A stretch of DNA of 64,000 nucleotides from Breoghania sp037026715 (lineage in GTDB: Bacteria > Pseudomonadota > Alphaproteobacteria > Rhizobiales > Stappiaceae), in assembly GCF_037026715.1 (NCBI RefSeq), contig NZ_JBANCG010000001.1, positions 496,001-560,000 on the forward strand. Reading direction: 5' to 3'. Under the pieces are notes generated by a model, which was given only the letters and a program-made list of their open reading frames with translations, searched no databases and had not been told where the DNA came from. Positions 55,748 to 64,000 of this stretch are shown piece after piece. The translations under genes were made by a program, and so were the position numbers. The first letter of the stretch is position 1. Every line of letters starts with the position of its first letter.

Positions 55748-57058
55748 ATGACGACCAACCTTTCTTCCGATCTGGCTCAGGCGATACAGGAGATCGCCGC
55801 GCGTGGCGAGGAGGCTGTGGCTGATCTTGCCCGGATGATCGCGTTGGACACGACCTTCCCGCCGGGAGCGGGCTATCCCGCCTTCGCCGCACTCATGACC
55901 GATCTGATCGCCCCCCTCGGACTTGCCATGCGGCGCGTCGACGTTCCGGAAAACCTGTGGAAGGTCGCAAACGGTCCGGCCGCTGGGCGGCGCACGAACC
56001 TCATCGCGGCCCGCGATACCGGCAGGCCGCAGCTTGGCCTCTATTTCCATGTCGATACGGTGCCTGCCGCGCCGGGCTGGCAGCGCGATCCCTTCATGCT
56101 GACGCGCGAGGAAAACCGCCTCTACGGGCTGGGTGCGGCCGACATGAAGGGCACCATCGCGGCCGTCCTGCTTGCGCTTCGGGTGGCTGCGGACAGGAAC
56201 CTGCCGCTTGCCTACGACCCCGTCCTGCTGCTGTGCACCGACGAGGAGGGCGGGCTTTATCCCGGCATCCGGTATCTGGCGGAGACGGGTGACATGCCGG
56301 GCCATGTCCTCAACTTCAACGGTTCCGCCGCGCCGCGCATCTGGGCGGGCTGCTTCGGGCTCTTCAACCTGCAGGTCAGGGTGAACGGGCATGCCGTCCA
56401 CATGGGCGAGGGCAACCGCACCGGGGCCGGCATCAATGCCATCGAGATGGCCTTGCCGCTGCTGAACGGTCTCCATGCGCTGAAGACGAAGGTCGCCGAG
56501 CGCAGCTCCGCGCTGCCGGCGCCGCCGCACGCAAGCGGGCCGCTTCGCCCGCAGCTGACAATCGCCGGTGCCCATGGCGGCACATGCGGCGGTCAGGTGC
56601 CCTCTCGCTTCGATATTCTGGTCAACCGCCGCTACGCGCCCGAGGAAAGTTTCGAGGGCGCGATGAAGGAGATCACCGACCTCGTTGAGGAAACGCTCGG
56701 CGGCGTGCCTGGCCTCAAGGTCGAGATCGATCTCGTCGGCCATCTGATGCCGACAGCGGATCCCAACGGGCCGCATTGGCCGCGCTGGCAGAAGGCGCTG
56801 AGCCTCGGCTTCGGCTATGCGGATGCGGACTTTGCCAAATGGGGGGCGGCGAGCTGTTCCGATTTCGGCTGGGTGCAGAAGGCCGGCGTCACGCAGGAGG
56901 TGCTGCTTGGCGGCCTCGGACGCCCGGAAAGCTGCATCCACAGCCCCGACGAGCACACCACCGTGGACGATGTCGTCGCGCTGGCGCAGAGCGTCCTTGC
57001 CTATCTTGCGGCCGACTACGCCTCAGATCTCATCCCCGAGCCTGATCTCCTGTCCTAG
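55748..57058 (+). CDS. M20 family zinc peptidase (ArgE/DapE/ACY1-like)
   Basis: A 436-residue M20 metallopeptidase. Metal and catalytic residues are in place: His101 with Asp103 (FHVDT), Asp132 (GAADMKG), and Glu166/Glu167 (DEEGG). It cleaves a peptide or N-acyl amide bond, probably in the cytoplasm as there is no signal peptide. I start at the ATG at 55748; a GTG at 55733 behind AAGGAG is a real alternative. It is the first gene of the module next to GntR. Confidence 0.9.
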   Translation: MTTNLSSDLAQAIQEIAARGEEAVADLARMIALDTTFPPGAGYPAFAALMTDLIAPLGLAMRRVDVPENLWKVANGPAAGRRTNLIAARDTGRPQLGLYFHVDTVPAAPGWQRDPFMLTREENRLYGLGAADMKGTIAAVLLALRVAADRNLPLAYDPVLLLCTDEEGGLYPGIRYLAETGDMPGHVLNFNGSAAPRIWAGCFGLFNLQVRVNGHAVHMGEGNRTGAGINAIEMALPLLNGLHALKTKVAERSSALPAPPHASGPLRPQLTIAGAHGGTCGGQVPSRFDILVNRRYAPEESFEGAMKEITDLVEETLGGVPGLKVEIDLVGHLMPTADPNGPHWPRWQKALSLGFGYADADFAKWGAASCSDFGWVQKAGVTQEVLLGGLGRPESCIHSPDEHTTVDDVVALAQSVLAYLAADYASDLIPEPDLLS

Positions 57059-57093
57059 TCAGATCCACCTGCCGAAGAAGAGTGAAGCCCCAA

Positions 57094-58677
57094 ATGACCA
57101 AGAAACCTTCCATTCTCTCCCTCAACCGCCGACACTTCCTCGCCGGAACAGCGGCTGCGCTGGCGTTCACGCCGCTCATGCCGAAGATCCAGGCCTTTGC
57201 GGCCGAGCCGCAGCGCGGCGGCATCTTGCGCGTTTCCGTCGATCAGGCGGCGAGCGTCATTCATCCGCTGCTGACCCGCGTGATCCCGGAATACATGGTC
57301 ACCGAGCTGCTCTACTCGAACCTGACGCGCCTCAAGGTGGACATGACGGTCGAGCCGGACCTGGCGCTTTCCTGGGAAGCCGACGACACCCTCACCGACT
57401 GGACCTTCAAGCTGCGCGAAGGCGTCAAGTTCCATGACGGCTCGCCGCTGACGGCACAGGATGTGGTTGCCACGTTCACGGCGATCCTCGATCCCGAGAC
57501 CGCCTCGCCGGGGCGCAAGAATGTCGGCCCGATCAAGGAGATCTTCGCGATCGACCCGACGACGGTGAAATTCAAGCTCGCCACGCCCTATTCCGATTTT
57601 CCGGTCGCGGTCGCCTACACCGATGCACGCATCATTCCGGCAGCCTACGTGGAGGACAAGGCGAAGTTCGAGAGCCTGTCGTCGACCGCCGTTGGCACCG
57701 GGCCGTTCAAGCTCGTTTCCTACGAGCCCGATCGCAAGATCGTCGTCGAGCGCAACCCCGACTACTACGATCCCGCGCGCCCCTATCTGGACGGCGTCGA
57801 GATCAGCGTGTTCCCGGATGCGTCGGCAGAAGGCTCGGCGCTGCTGGCCGGCGACATCGATCTCATGCAGACCGTACGTCCGACGGAATTCATGCGCATG
57901 GAGGATGCCGAGGGCGTCGACGCGCTGCGGGTTGCTTCCGGCCAGTTCTGCAACATCAATTTCGGTTGCGACGTCAAGCCGTTCGACGATGTCCGCGTGC
58001 GCCGGGCGCTGGCGCTGACCATCGACCGCGACGCCATGGTCGATTTCGTGACCGAAGGGCTCGGCCAGCCGGGCAACGACACGCCGATCAATTCCTCCTA
58101 CCGCTTCTTTGCGGACCTGCCGGAGCGCCAGGCCAATATCGAGGAAGCGAAGAAGCTTCTGGCGGAGGCCGGCTATGCGGACGGACTGGAAGCGACGCTG
58201 GTCGCCTCCGACAAGCCGTCCTACCGCACCCAGCTCGCCGTTGCGCTGCGCGAGATGGCCAAGCCCGCGGGCTTCACGATCGACGTGCAGACCATGCCGC
58301 ACGCCACCTATCTCGACCAGGTCTGGAAGAAGGGCAATTTCTACGTCGGCTTCTACAACATGCAGCCGACGGCGGACGGCATCTTCTCGCTGCTCTACAC
58401 CTCCGATGCCGCTTGGAACGAGACGCGCTGGAACAACAAGGACTTCGACAAGGCTGTCTATGCCGCGCGCGAGACCACCGACGAGGCCAAGCGCGCCGAG
58501 CTTTATGCCCAGGCGCAGAAGCTGATGTTCGACGAGGTGCCGTCGATCATTCCGGTGTTCTTCGACGTCCTGTCGGCCAAGCGCTCGTGGCTGGAGAACT
58601 ACGAGGTTCACCCGCGTGCCTCGGTCTTCCGGCTCGACTTTGCCTCGCTGGCAGCGGATGCGCCGTCGCGCGGCTGA
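57094..58677 (+). CDS. peptide/nickel-type ABC substrate-binding protein (Tat signal)
   Basis: A 527-residue family 5 solute-binding protein. The leader has a twin-arginine motif NRRHFLAGT followed by an Ala-rich core, so it is probably exported folded by Tat. Family phrases LREGVKFHDGSPLTAQDV and AVAYTDARIIPAAYVED are present. It should capture peptides or related compounds for the permeases encoded downstream. About 300 bases with a palindromic repeat separate it from the permease gene. Confidence 0.92.
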   Translation: MTKKPSILSLNRRHFLAGTAAALAFTPLMPKIQAFAAEPQRGGILRVSVDQAASVIHPLLTRVIPEYMVTELLYSNLTRLKVDMTVEPDLALSWEADDTLTDWTFKLREGVKFHDGSPLTAQDVVATFTAILDPETASPGRKNVGPIKEIFAIDPTTVKFKLATPYSDFPVAVAYTDARIIPAAYVEDKAKFESLSSTAVGTGPFKLVSYEPDRKIVVERNPDYYDPARPYLDGVEISVFPDASAEGSALLAGDIDLMQTVRPTEFMRMEDAEGVDALRVASGQFCNINFGCDVKPFDDVRVRRALALTIDRDAMVDFVTEGLGQPGNDTPINSSYRFFADLPERQANIEEAKKLLAEAGYADGLEATLVASDKPSYRTQLAVALREMAKPAGFTIDVQTMPHATYLDQVWKKGNFYVGFYNMQPTADGIFSLLYTSDAAWNETRWNNKDFDKAVYAARETTDEAKRAELYAQAQKLMFDEVPSIIPVFFDVLSAKRSWLENYEVHPRASVFRLDFASLAADAPSRG

Positions 58678-58726
58678 TCGGATCGTGGTCTGAGGAATTA
58701 CGTTCCGCGCCGAAGGCCGGCGGCTC

Positions 58727-58870
58727 GCTCCCCTCTCCCCCCTTGTGGGGGAGATGTCACGCGAATGCGTGACAGAGGGGGGTAGGGCGGCAGGCTCAGA
58801 GCAAGCGGTTTGCCCCCCTCTGTCGGCGAAGGCCGACATCTCCCCCGTAAGGGGGGAGAGGGGAGCAAGC
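58727..58870. repeat. palindromic repeat, copy 2 (inside the peptide operon)
   Basis: A compound palindrome of about 144 bases. The left hairpin is GTCACGC-GAAT-GCGTGAC (58756-58773), the centre 58786-58812, and the right hairpin GTCGGC-GAAG-GCCGAC (58822-58837). The centre matches copy 1 (40464-40490) in the same orientation, but the two hairpins are in the opposite order. It lies between the binding-protein and permease genes. Confidence 0.85.
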
Positions 58871-58978
58871 TGGTGCTCCTCAGACGACGGAAGCCTCGGC
58901 TTTCGAAACCGATGCACAAGCAACCACCGGGCGCGGCGTCTTGCGCCCGGTTCCATTTCCCGAGAGAGCGAGCCTTTC

Positions 58979-59926
58979 GTGTCCCTCAGCTACTTCCTCA
59001 AGCGCATCGCGCTGATATTCTATACGCTGCTGGTCGTCTCGGTGCTCGTCTTCGCGCTGACCCAGGTGCTGCCGTCGGATGCGGCGGTGATGATGCTGGG
59101 ACAGAACGCCACCGACGAGGCGCTGGCGGCGTTGCGCGTGCGCATGGGGCTGAACGACCCCATCTGGATGCAGTATCTCCACTGGCTGGGCGGCGTCCTC
59201 CAGGGTGATTTTGGCACCTCGCTGAGGACAGGCCAGCCGGTTGGTCCCGCGCTTTTCGATGCGCTTGGCCGCTCGCTGCTGCTCGCCTTTCTCTCCATCT
59301 CCTTCATGCTGATGTTGGCCATTCCGCTGGGCGTCATCGCGGCCGTCCGGCGCGGCAAGGTCGCGGACATGGTCGTCAGCTTCATCTCCTACGTGGGCGT
59401 GTCGCTGCCGGAATTCGTCACCGCGACAGTGGCGATCCTGGTCTTCGCCGATTGGCTCGACCTCCTGCCGCCCACCGGCTACGTGCCGCTTCTCGAAAAT
59501 CCCGGGTCGTCGCTCCTGCATCTCGTGCTGCCGGTCTTCGTGATCTCGATCATCCTGATCGCCCACGTCTCGCGCATGGTGCGCTCCGAACTCGTCGACG
59601 TGCTGCACACCGACTACATCCGTGCCGCCCGCCTCAAGGGCCTGCCGTGGCGCACGGTTCTGGTCGGCCATGCGCTGCGCAACGCGCTTCTGCCGGCGAT
59701 CACCATCGTCGCGCTCGATGTCGGCTACCTGCTCGGCGGCGTCATCGTGGTGGAGGAGATCTTCGCCATTCCCGGCATTGGCCGCTCCCTCATCGTCGCC
59801 ATCCAGGCGCGCGACCTGCCGTCCATCCAGGCCGGCGTGCTGATCATGGCCGCCACCTATTCCGTCGTGAATTTCGCAGCCGACATGCTCTATGCCGTTC
59901 TCGACAAGAGGATCCAGTATGATTGA
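58979..59926 (+). CDS. peptide ABC transporter permease (DppB-like)
   Basis: A 315-residue permease with about six membrane segments and the family loop near RAARLKGLPWRTVLVGHALRN. The GTG at 58979 follows GAGAGAGCGAG; the frame continuing upstream runs through the palindromic repeat and is rejected. It overlaps the next permease gene by 8 bases. Confidence 0.92.
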   Translation: MSLSYFLKRIALIFYTLLVVSVLVFALTQVLPSDAAVMMLGQNATDEALAALRVRMGLNDPIWMQYLHWLGGVLQGDFGTSLRTGQPVGPALFDALGRSLLLAFLSISFMLMLAIPLGVIAAVRRGKVADMVVSFISYVGVSLPEFVTATVAILVFADWLDLLPPTGYVPLLENPGSSLLHLVLPVFVISIILIAHVSRMVRSELVDVLHTDYIRAARLKGLPWRTVLVGHALRNALLPAITIVALDVGYLLGGVIVVEEIFAIPGIGRSLIVAIQARDLPSIQAGVLIMAATYSVVNFAADMLYAVLDKRIQYD

Positions 59927-60743
59927 GATCCTCAAGCGCCTCCTGCGCACGCCGCAGGGTGCCCTCGGCTCCCTGATCATTCTCCTGACCATCATCCTCG
60001 TGGTCTTCGGTCCGTGGCTTGCGCCGCACGATCCGCAGGCGATGTCGCCGCTCGCCCGCTACAAGGGGCCTTCCGCCGACTTCTGGCTCGGCACCGACCA
60101 GTACGGCCGCGATATCCTCAGCCGCCTGCTGATGGGCGGGCAGGCGACCGTCGTCATGGCGGTGGCCGCCACCGTGCTCGGCACGCTCTTCGGCGCCCTT
60201 GTCGGCACGACCTCGGCCTTCCTCGGGGGACGCGCGGACGAGGCGATCATGCGCACCGTCGATGCGGTCATGTCGATCCCGAGCCTCCTGTTCGCGCTTC
60301 TCATCGTGAACCTGCTGGGCTCCTCCACCTTCAATGCCCTGATGGCGGTCGCCATCGCGTTCGCGCCCGGCATGGCCCGCATCACGCGCTCCGTGGCGCT
60401 CACCGTGCGCAAGCAGGACTACGTGTCGGCGGCGGTCGCGCGCGGCGAGCCGAGCCGCTTCATCATCGTGCGCGAGATGATGCCCAACGTGGTCGCCCCG
60501 GTGATCGTTGAAATGACCATCCGCATCTCGTTCGCCATCATGCTGTTCGCCACGCTCTCCTTTCTCGGGCTCGGCGCGCAGCCGCCTTCCACCGAATGGG
60601 GCCTGATGATCTCCGAAGCCCGCGCCTACATGCATCGCAGCCCGTGGATGCTGGTCTGGCCCGGCATCGCCATCGCCACCGTCGCCATCGGCTTCAACCT
60701 TCTGGGCGACGGTCTGCGCGACGCCCTCAATCCGAGAACGTGA
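59919..60743 (+). CDS. peptide ABC transporter permease (DppC-like)
   Basis: A 274-residue second permease with the family segment WLGTDQYGRDILSRLLMG and EAA-loop PNVVAPVIVEM. The ATG at 59919 overlaps the previous stop, giving translational coupling. It forms a heterodimer with the upstream permease. Confidence 0.92.
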   Translation: MIEILKRLLRTPQGALGSLIILLTIILVVFGPWLAPHDPQAMSPLARYKGPSADFWLGTDQYGRDILSRLLMGGQATVVMAVAATVLGTLFGALVGTTSAFLGGRADEAIMRTVDAVMSIPSLLFALLIVNLLGSSTFNALMAVAIAFAPGMARITRSVALTVRKQDYVSAAVARGEPSRFIIVREMMPNVVAPVIVEMTIRISFAIMLFATLSFLGLGAQPPSTEWGLMISEARAYMHRSPWMLVWPGIAIATVAIGFNLLGDGLRDALNPRT

Positions 60744-60753
60744 GGGGGCGATC

Positions 60754-62400
60754 ATGAACAACAAGGCAAATCCGCCTGTGCTCGAGGTCCTCGACTACAG
60801 CCTCGACTACCGTACCCATGCGGGCCCCTTTTCCGCCCTCAGGCATATCAATCTGGAGATCGCGCGCGGCGAGGTGCTCGGTCTTGTCGGCGAAAGCGGG
60901 TCGGGCAAGACCTCGCTCGCCTGGTCGATCATGCGCTACCTGCCCGGCAATGCCTGGGAGAAGACCGGCGCCATCCGGCTTTCCGGCGAGGAACTCCTTC
61001 AAAAGAGCGAGCGCGAGATGCGGGCCATCCGCGGCGGGCGCATGTCGATGGTCTTTCAGGATCCCTCGACCTCGCTCAATCCGACGCTCAGTCTCGGGCG
61101 CCAGCTATCCGAGGTGCTCGTCCATCATCGCGGCCTGACGAAGCGCCAGGCATGGGCGGAAGCCGAGGCGCGGCTTGCGCAGGTCGGGCTCAAGACGCCC
61201 GCGCAGATGATGCATCGCATGCCGCACGAGGCATCCGGCGGCGAGAAACAGCGCGTGGTGATCGCCACCGCCTTTGCATGCGATCCGGAACTCATCATCT
61301 TCGATGAGCCGACGACGGCGCTCGACGTCATCACCGCCCGCCAGATCCTCGATCTCCTGAGCGAACTTCAGGCGGAGACGGGTGTCGCCGCGCTTTACAT
61401 CTCGCACGATCTGGCGCTGGTCTCGCGCGTCGCACGGCGGGTATCCGTCATCTATCGCGGCGAGATCATGGAAAGCCGCGATGTGGAGAGCGTCTTCCGG
61501 CGCCCCGAAAAGGACTATACGCGAAACCTGATCGCGGCGGTGCCCAACCCCGCGCGCCGGCTCGCCGGGCCCGCTCCGGAGAATACGGGCAGGCCGCTGG
61601 TGGAGGCCGACAAGGTCACCGTCCAGTATGGCCGCTCGTCCTTCATCGGATCGCTGCTCGGCCGCCAGCAGGATCAGGTCCTCGGCAACAACGCGGTAAG
61701 CCTTTCCATCGCGCCGGGCGAGATCCTCGGCGTGGTGGGCGAAAGCGGGTCGGGCAAGTCCACGCTCGCCAAGGCGCTTACGGGGCTCAATCCGTTTAGC
61801 GGCGAAGTCCGTTTCGACGGGCGCACCATCCGCAGTCCGCGCGACATGGACAAGGCCTATCGCCGCGACGTGCAGATGATCTTTCAGCATCCGGACGCCT
61901 CGCTCAATCCGCGCCACCGGATCGCCGAGATCCTGTCGCGGCCGCTCGATCTCTATGGTCTGGTGTCGGGTGCGGCGGCGCGCAACGAGAAGATCGGCGA
62001 TCTTCTGGAGGAGGTGCGGCTGCCGCGCGACTATGCCGACCGTTTCCCGCACCAGCTTTCCGGCGGCGAGAAGCAGCGCGTGGCGATCGCGCGCGCTTTC
62101 GCGTCGCGGCCGCGCCTCGTCATCTGCGACGAGATCACCTCCGCGCTTGACGTTTCCGTGCAGGCCTCCGTCGTGGAGCTTCTTCTGGAGCTCCAGCGCC
62201 AGACCGACACGGCCTACCTGTTCATCACCCACGACCTCAACCTGGTGCGCCAGATCGCCCACCGGATCGCCGTGATGTATCGCGGCGACCTGATCGAGGT
62301 GGTTGCGGCCGACGAGATCGGATCGCCGGAGAGGGCGGACTATACGCGCCGCCTGATCGATGCCGTTCCGACCCCGCCCGCGGTGGAGGCCGGTTCCTGA
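60754..62400 (+). CDS. fused two-domain peptide ABC transporter ATPase (DppD-DppF-like)
   Basis: A 548-residue protein with two complete ATPase domains, replacing the separate DppD and DppF subunits. Walker A sites are GESGSGKTS (46-54) and GESGSGKST (329-337). The signatures are ASGGEKQR in the first domain and LSGGEKQR in the second. Such fusions occur in several proteobacterial peptide importers. It begins 10 bases after the second permease. Confidence 0.93.
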   Translation: MNNKANPPVLEVLDYSLDYRTHAGPFSALRHINLEIARGEVLGLVGESGSGKTSLAWSIMRYLPGNAWEKTGAIRLSGEELLQKSEREMRAIRGGRMSMVFQDPSTSLNPTLSLGRQLSEVLVHHRGLTKRQAWAEAEARLAQVGLKTPAQMMHRMPHEASGGEKQRVVIATAFACDPELIIFDEPTTALDVITARQILDLLSELQAETGVAALYISHDLALVSRVARRVSVIYRGEIMESRDVESVFRRPEKDYTRNLIAAVPNPARRLAGPAPENTGRPLVEADKVTVQYGRSSFIGSLLGRQQDQVLGNNAVSLSIAPGEILGVVGESGSGKSTLAKALTGLNPFSGEVRFDGRTIRSPRDMDKAYRRDVQMIFQHPDASLNPRHRIAEILSRPLDLYGLVSGAAARNEKIGDLLEEVRLPRDYADRFPHQLSGGEKQRVAIARAFASRPRLVICDEITSALDVSVQASVVELLLELQRQTDTAYLFITHDLNLVRQIAHRIAVMYRGDLIEVVAADEIGSPERADYTRRLIDAVPTPPAVEAGS

Positions 62401-62436
62401 TCTTTCCAACGACAAGAGCTTCAAAGGAGATCCAAG

Positions 62437-63657
62437 ATGGATCCGCAATCGCTCGTCAGATCCATTGACGAGAAGGCGTCGCTGAATTTCCTCTCGCGCA
62501 TGGTCCAGCACCGCAGTCATTCGCAGACCGACGGCGAGATCGAACTGGCGCGCTTCATGGCCGCGAAGATGGGCGAGCTGGGGCTTGAGAGCGAGCTGCA
62601 GCCCTTCGACAACGGCACGCGCTACAACGCGATCGGCCGCCTGAAGGGCGCCGGCGGCGGCAAGAGCCTGCTGTTCAACGGGCATCTGGACACCAACCCC
62701 GTCACCGAGGGCTGGACGGTCGACCCCTATGCGGGCCTTGTCGACGACAAGTTCATCTATGGCATCGGCGTCTCCAACATGAAGGCGGGCGATGCGGCCT
62801 ACTACTGCGCCGTGAAGACGCTGATCGATGCCGGGGTGAAGCTGAAGGGCGACGTGGTGCTGACCTATGTGGTCGGCGAGCTGCAGGGCGGCGTCGGCAC
62901 CATGGCCGCCATCCAGAACGGCGTGAAGGCGGACTATTTCGTCAATTCCGAGCCGAGCGACCTCGTTGCCATAACCATGCATGCGGCCGCACTCAGCTTC
63001 GTCATCGAACTGACGGGCGATACGCGGCATCTGTCCAAGCGCGAGGAATCCGTCAACGCGATCGCGGCGGCCTGCGATCTGATCCCGCGCATCGACGCGA
63101 TGACCTTCCGCAACGCCAAAAGCGAGGTTCACCGCTCGATCAACCGCGCCCATGTCGGCGTGGTCCACGGTGCGCTGGGCAAGGATCTTGAGGAATGGCG
63201 CCCGCCACAGGTCTCCGATTTCGTGCGCATCAAAGGTTCCGCCCGCTATGCGCCCGGCCAGTGCGAAGAGGACGTGTGGGCCGACATGCGCGAACTGCTC
63301 GCCGACCTGGAGAAGCGTTTTCCGGGGCTGAAGGCGAAGCTTGTGCCCGAAAAGATCGAGGGCCGGCCGCTGATGCCGCCGTTCGAGGTCTCGCCGGACT
63401 CGCGCATCGTCAAGGCGATCAACAGGGCCTACGAGAGCGTGCGCGGCGAGAAGCAGCCCACCGGCGCCATCACCCCGACCCGCTTCTACGGCACCGATGC
63501 CGGCCATCTCTATGCCGAGGCCGGCATGGAGGGCGTCGTGTGCGGACCCGGCGGGCGCTACAACACCATGCCGGACGAGCGGGTCGATATCCCCGACTTC
63601 CTCGACATGATCCGCGTCTATCTGCTCACCATCCTTGATATCTGCGAAGTGGCCTGA
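62437..63657 (+). CDS. M20-family protein with altered metal ligands
   Basis: A 406-residue M20-fold protein. His83 and Asp85 (NGHLDT) are kept, but the bridging Asp is Asn114 (GVSNMKAG) and the DEE motif reads GELQGG, leaving Glu148 but replacing the metal-ligand Glu by Leu149. Related sequences with the same change exist in the family, so it may have different metal use or be non-catalytic. AAAGGAGA precedes the ATG at 62437. It follows the ATPase in the same operon. Confidence 0.9.
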   Translation: MDPQSLVRSIDEKASLNFLSRMVQHRSHSQTDGEIELARFMAAKMGELGLESELQPFDNGTRYNAIGRLKGAGGGKSLLFNGHLDTNPVTEGWTVDPYAGLVDDKFIYGIGVSNMKAGDAAYYCAVKTLIDAGVKLKGDVVLTYVVGELQGGVGTMAAIQNGVKADYFVNSEPSDLVAITMHAAALSFVIELTGDTRHLSKREESVNAIAAACDLIPRIDAMTFRNAKSEVHRSINRAHVGVVHGALGKDLEEWRPPQVSDFVRIKGSARYAPGQCEEDVWADMRELLADLEKRFPGLKAKLVPEKIEGRPLMPPFEVSPDSRIVKAINRAYESVRGEKQPTGAITPTRFYGTDAGHLYAEAGMEGVVCGPGGRYNTMPDERVDIPDFLDMIRVYLLTILDICEVA

Positions 63658-63663
63658 ACGACG

Positions 63664-64000
63664 ATGCTCTTTGCCACAGGTGAAATGGAGGCCCGGGCGG
63701 AATGCGTCCGGGCCGTGATGCGTGAGGCCGACGTCGACCTTGTCATCGCCGACAGCGGCGAGCTGCTCGCCTGGCTCACCGGCTACACCGTGTCGGAGAC
63801 CATGTACCGCGCCGCCTTCCTGCCGCGCGACGGCGCCCCGTTCCTGGTGCTGAGAGCGCTCGACGCCGACAATGCGCGCGCGGCCTGCTGGTTTTCCGAC
63901 ATCACCGGCTTTGCCGATTGGGAAAGCCCGCACGAGGCGATGGCAGGGGTTCTTCGGGCTCGGGGCTTTGCCGGGGCTCGCATCGGGATCGATGCCAATT
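63664..64000 (+). CDS. creatinase-N/M24 aminopeptidase P-like protein, N-terminal part (cut by window end)
   Basis: The first 112 residues of a protein starting at the ATG at 63664, just after the M20-like gene, with no stop before the window ends. The segment with DVDLVIADSGELLAWLTGY matches the creatinase N-terminal domain that precedes M24 (Xaa-Pro aminopeptidase) catalytic domains. It likely adds another peptidase to the module. Confidence 0.82.
   Translation, partial: MLFATGEMEARAECVRAVMREADVDLVIADSGELLAWLTGYTVSETMYRAAFLPRDGAPFLVLRALDADNARAACWFSDITGFADWESPHEAMAGVLRARGFAGARIGIDAN

Noticed and set aside
57055..58956. 633-residue minus-strand frame
   Set aside because: Antisense to the substrate-binding protein, and its start runs through palindromic repeat copy 2.
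58745..58978. N-terminal extension of the first permease
   Set aside because: The extra residues are translated palindromic repeat; the GTG at 58979 gives the family N-terminus.
61105..63933. 942-residue open frame on the minus strand
   Set aside because: It is antisense to the fused ATPase and M20-like genes, which have clear motifs. Long antisense frames are usual in high-GC DNA.

Overview
The window looks like chromosomal DNA of a high-GC alphaproteobacterium, most likely order Hyphomicrobiales (Rhizobiales), possibly near the Stappiaceae. This rests on gene content: DUF2336, DUF3126, BTLCP-type cysteine peptidase, PAS_5 protein, zf-CHCC protein, HmuP and a CtrA-like TTAA-N7-TTAA site. 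No 16S or core phylogeny could be run, so the family placement is an inference. I see no tRNA, rRNA, CRISPR, phage or transposase gene.

Region by region: 0-6.3 kb holds an FAD monooxygenase with a zinc-ribbon partner, two alpha/beta hydrolases, a crotonase-fold protein without the usual catalytic glutamates, cysE and a DUF3126 gene. 6.3-12.8 kb holds small envelope or unknown proteins, a BTLCP peptidase with a hairpin at its start codon, a tandem PilZ protein, a PAS_5 protein, a rhomboid protease preceded by a 13-bp tandem repeat, and a CBS-domain protein. 12.9-24.5 kb is mostly housekeeping: hisI, folE, a NifU-like scaffold, a BCCT transporter with a universal stress protein, yidD, a GNAT-C39 peptidase fusion translationally coupled to a RimK-like ATP-grasp ligase, a KefB-type antiporter and thrS. 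24.5-38.2 kb mixes secreted proteins of unknown function, nitroreductase and flavin reductase, a MaoC/CitE-like pair, a lytic transglycosylase, DUF2336, glycerol kinase, two c-type cytochromes, cutA, NAD kinase and an Hpt protein.

38.3-42.3 kb is a TetR-HlyD-ATPase-permease export operon behind a pair of TetR-type operator sites. 43.9-53.1 kb is a heme acquisition locus: hmuP-hmuT-hmuU-hmuV on the minus strand, and on the plus strand a TonB-dependent heme receptor, a small periplasmic protein, exbB, two exbD, tonB and an IsdG/HmuQ-like heme-degrading monooxygenase. An Irr-box-like palindrome lies between the two arms. Together these cover uptake across both membranes, energisation and heme breakdown.

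54.8 kb to the end is a peptide-scavenging module: a GntR/UTRA regulator diverges from an M20 peptidase, a Tat-type substrate-binding protein, two permeases, a fused two-domain ATPase, a second M20-like protein with altered metal ligands, and the start of a creatinase/M24 peptidase cut by the window edge.

The most unusual items are two intra-operonic palindromic repeats 18 kb apart whose arms are exchanged relative to a common centre, the GNAT-C39/ATP-grasp pair, the hairpin covering the start of the BTLCP gene, and two enzyme-family members lacking canonical catalytic or metal residues.
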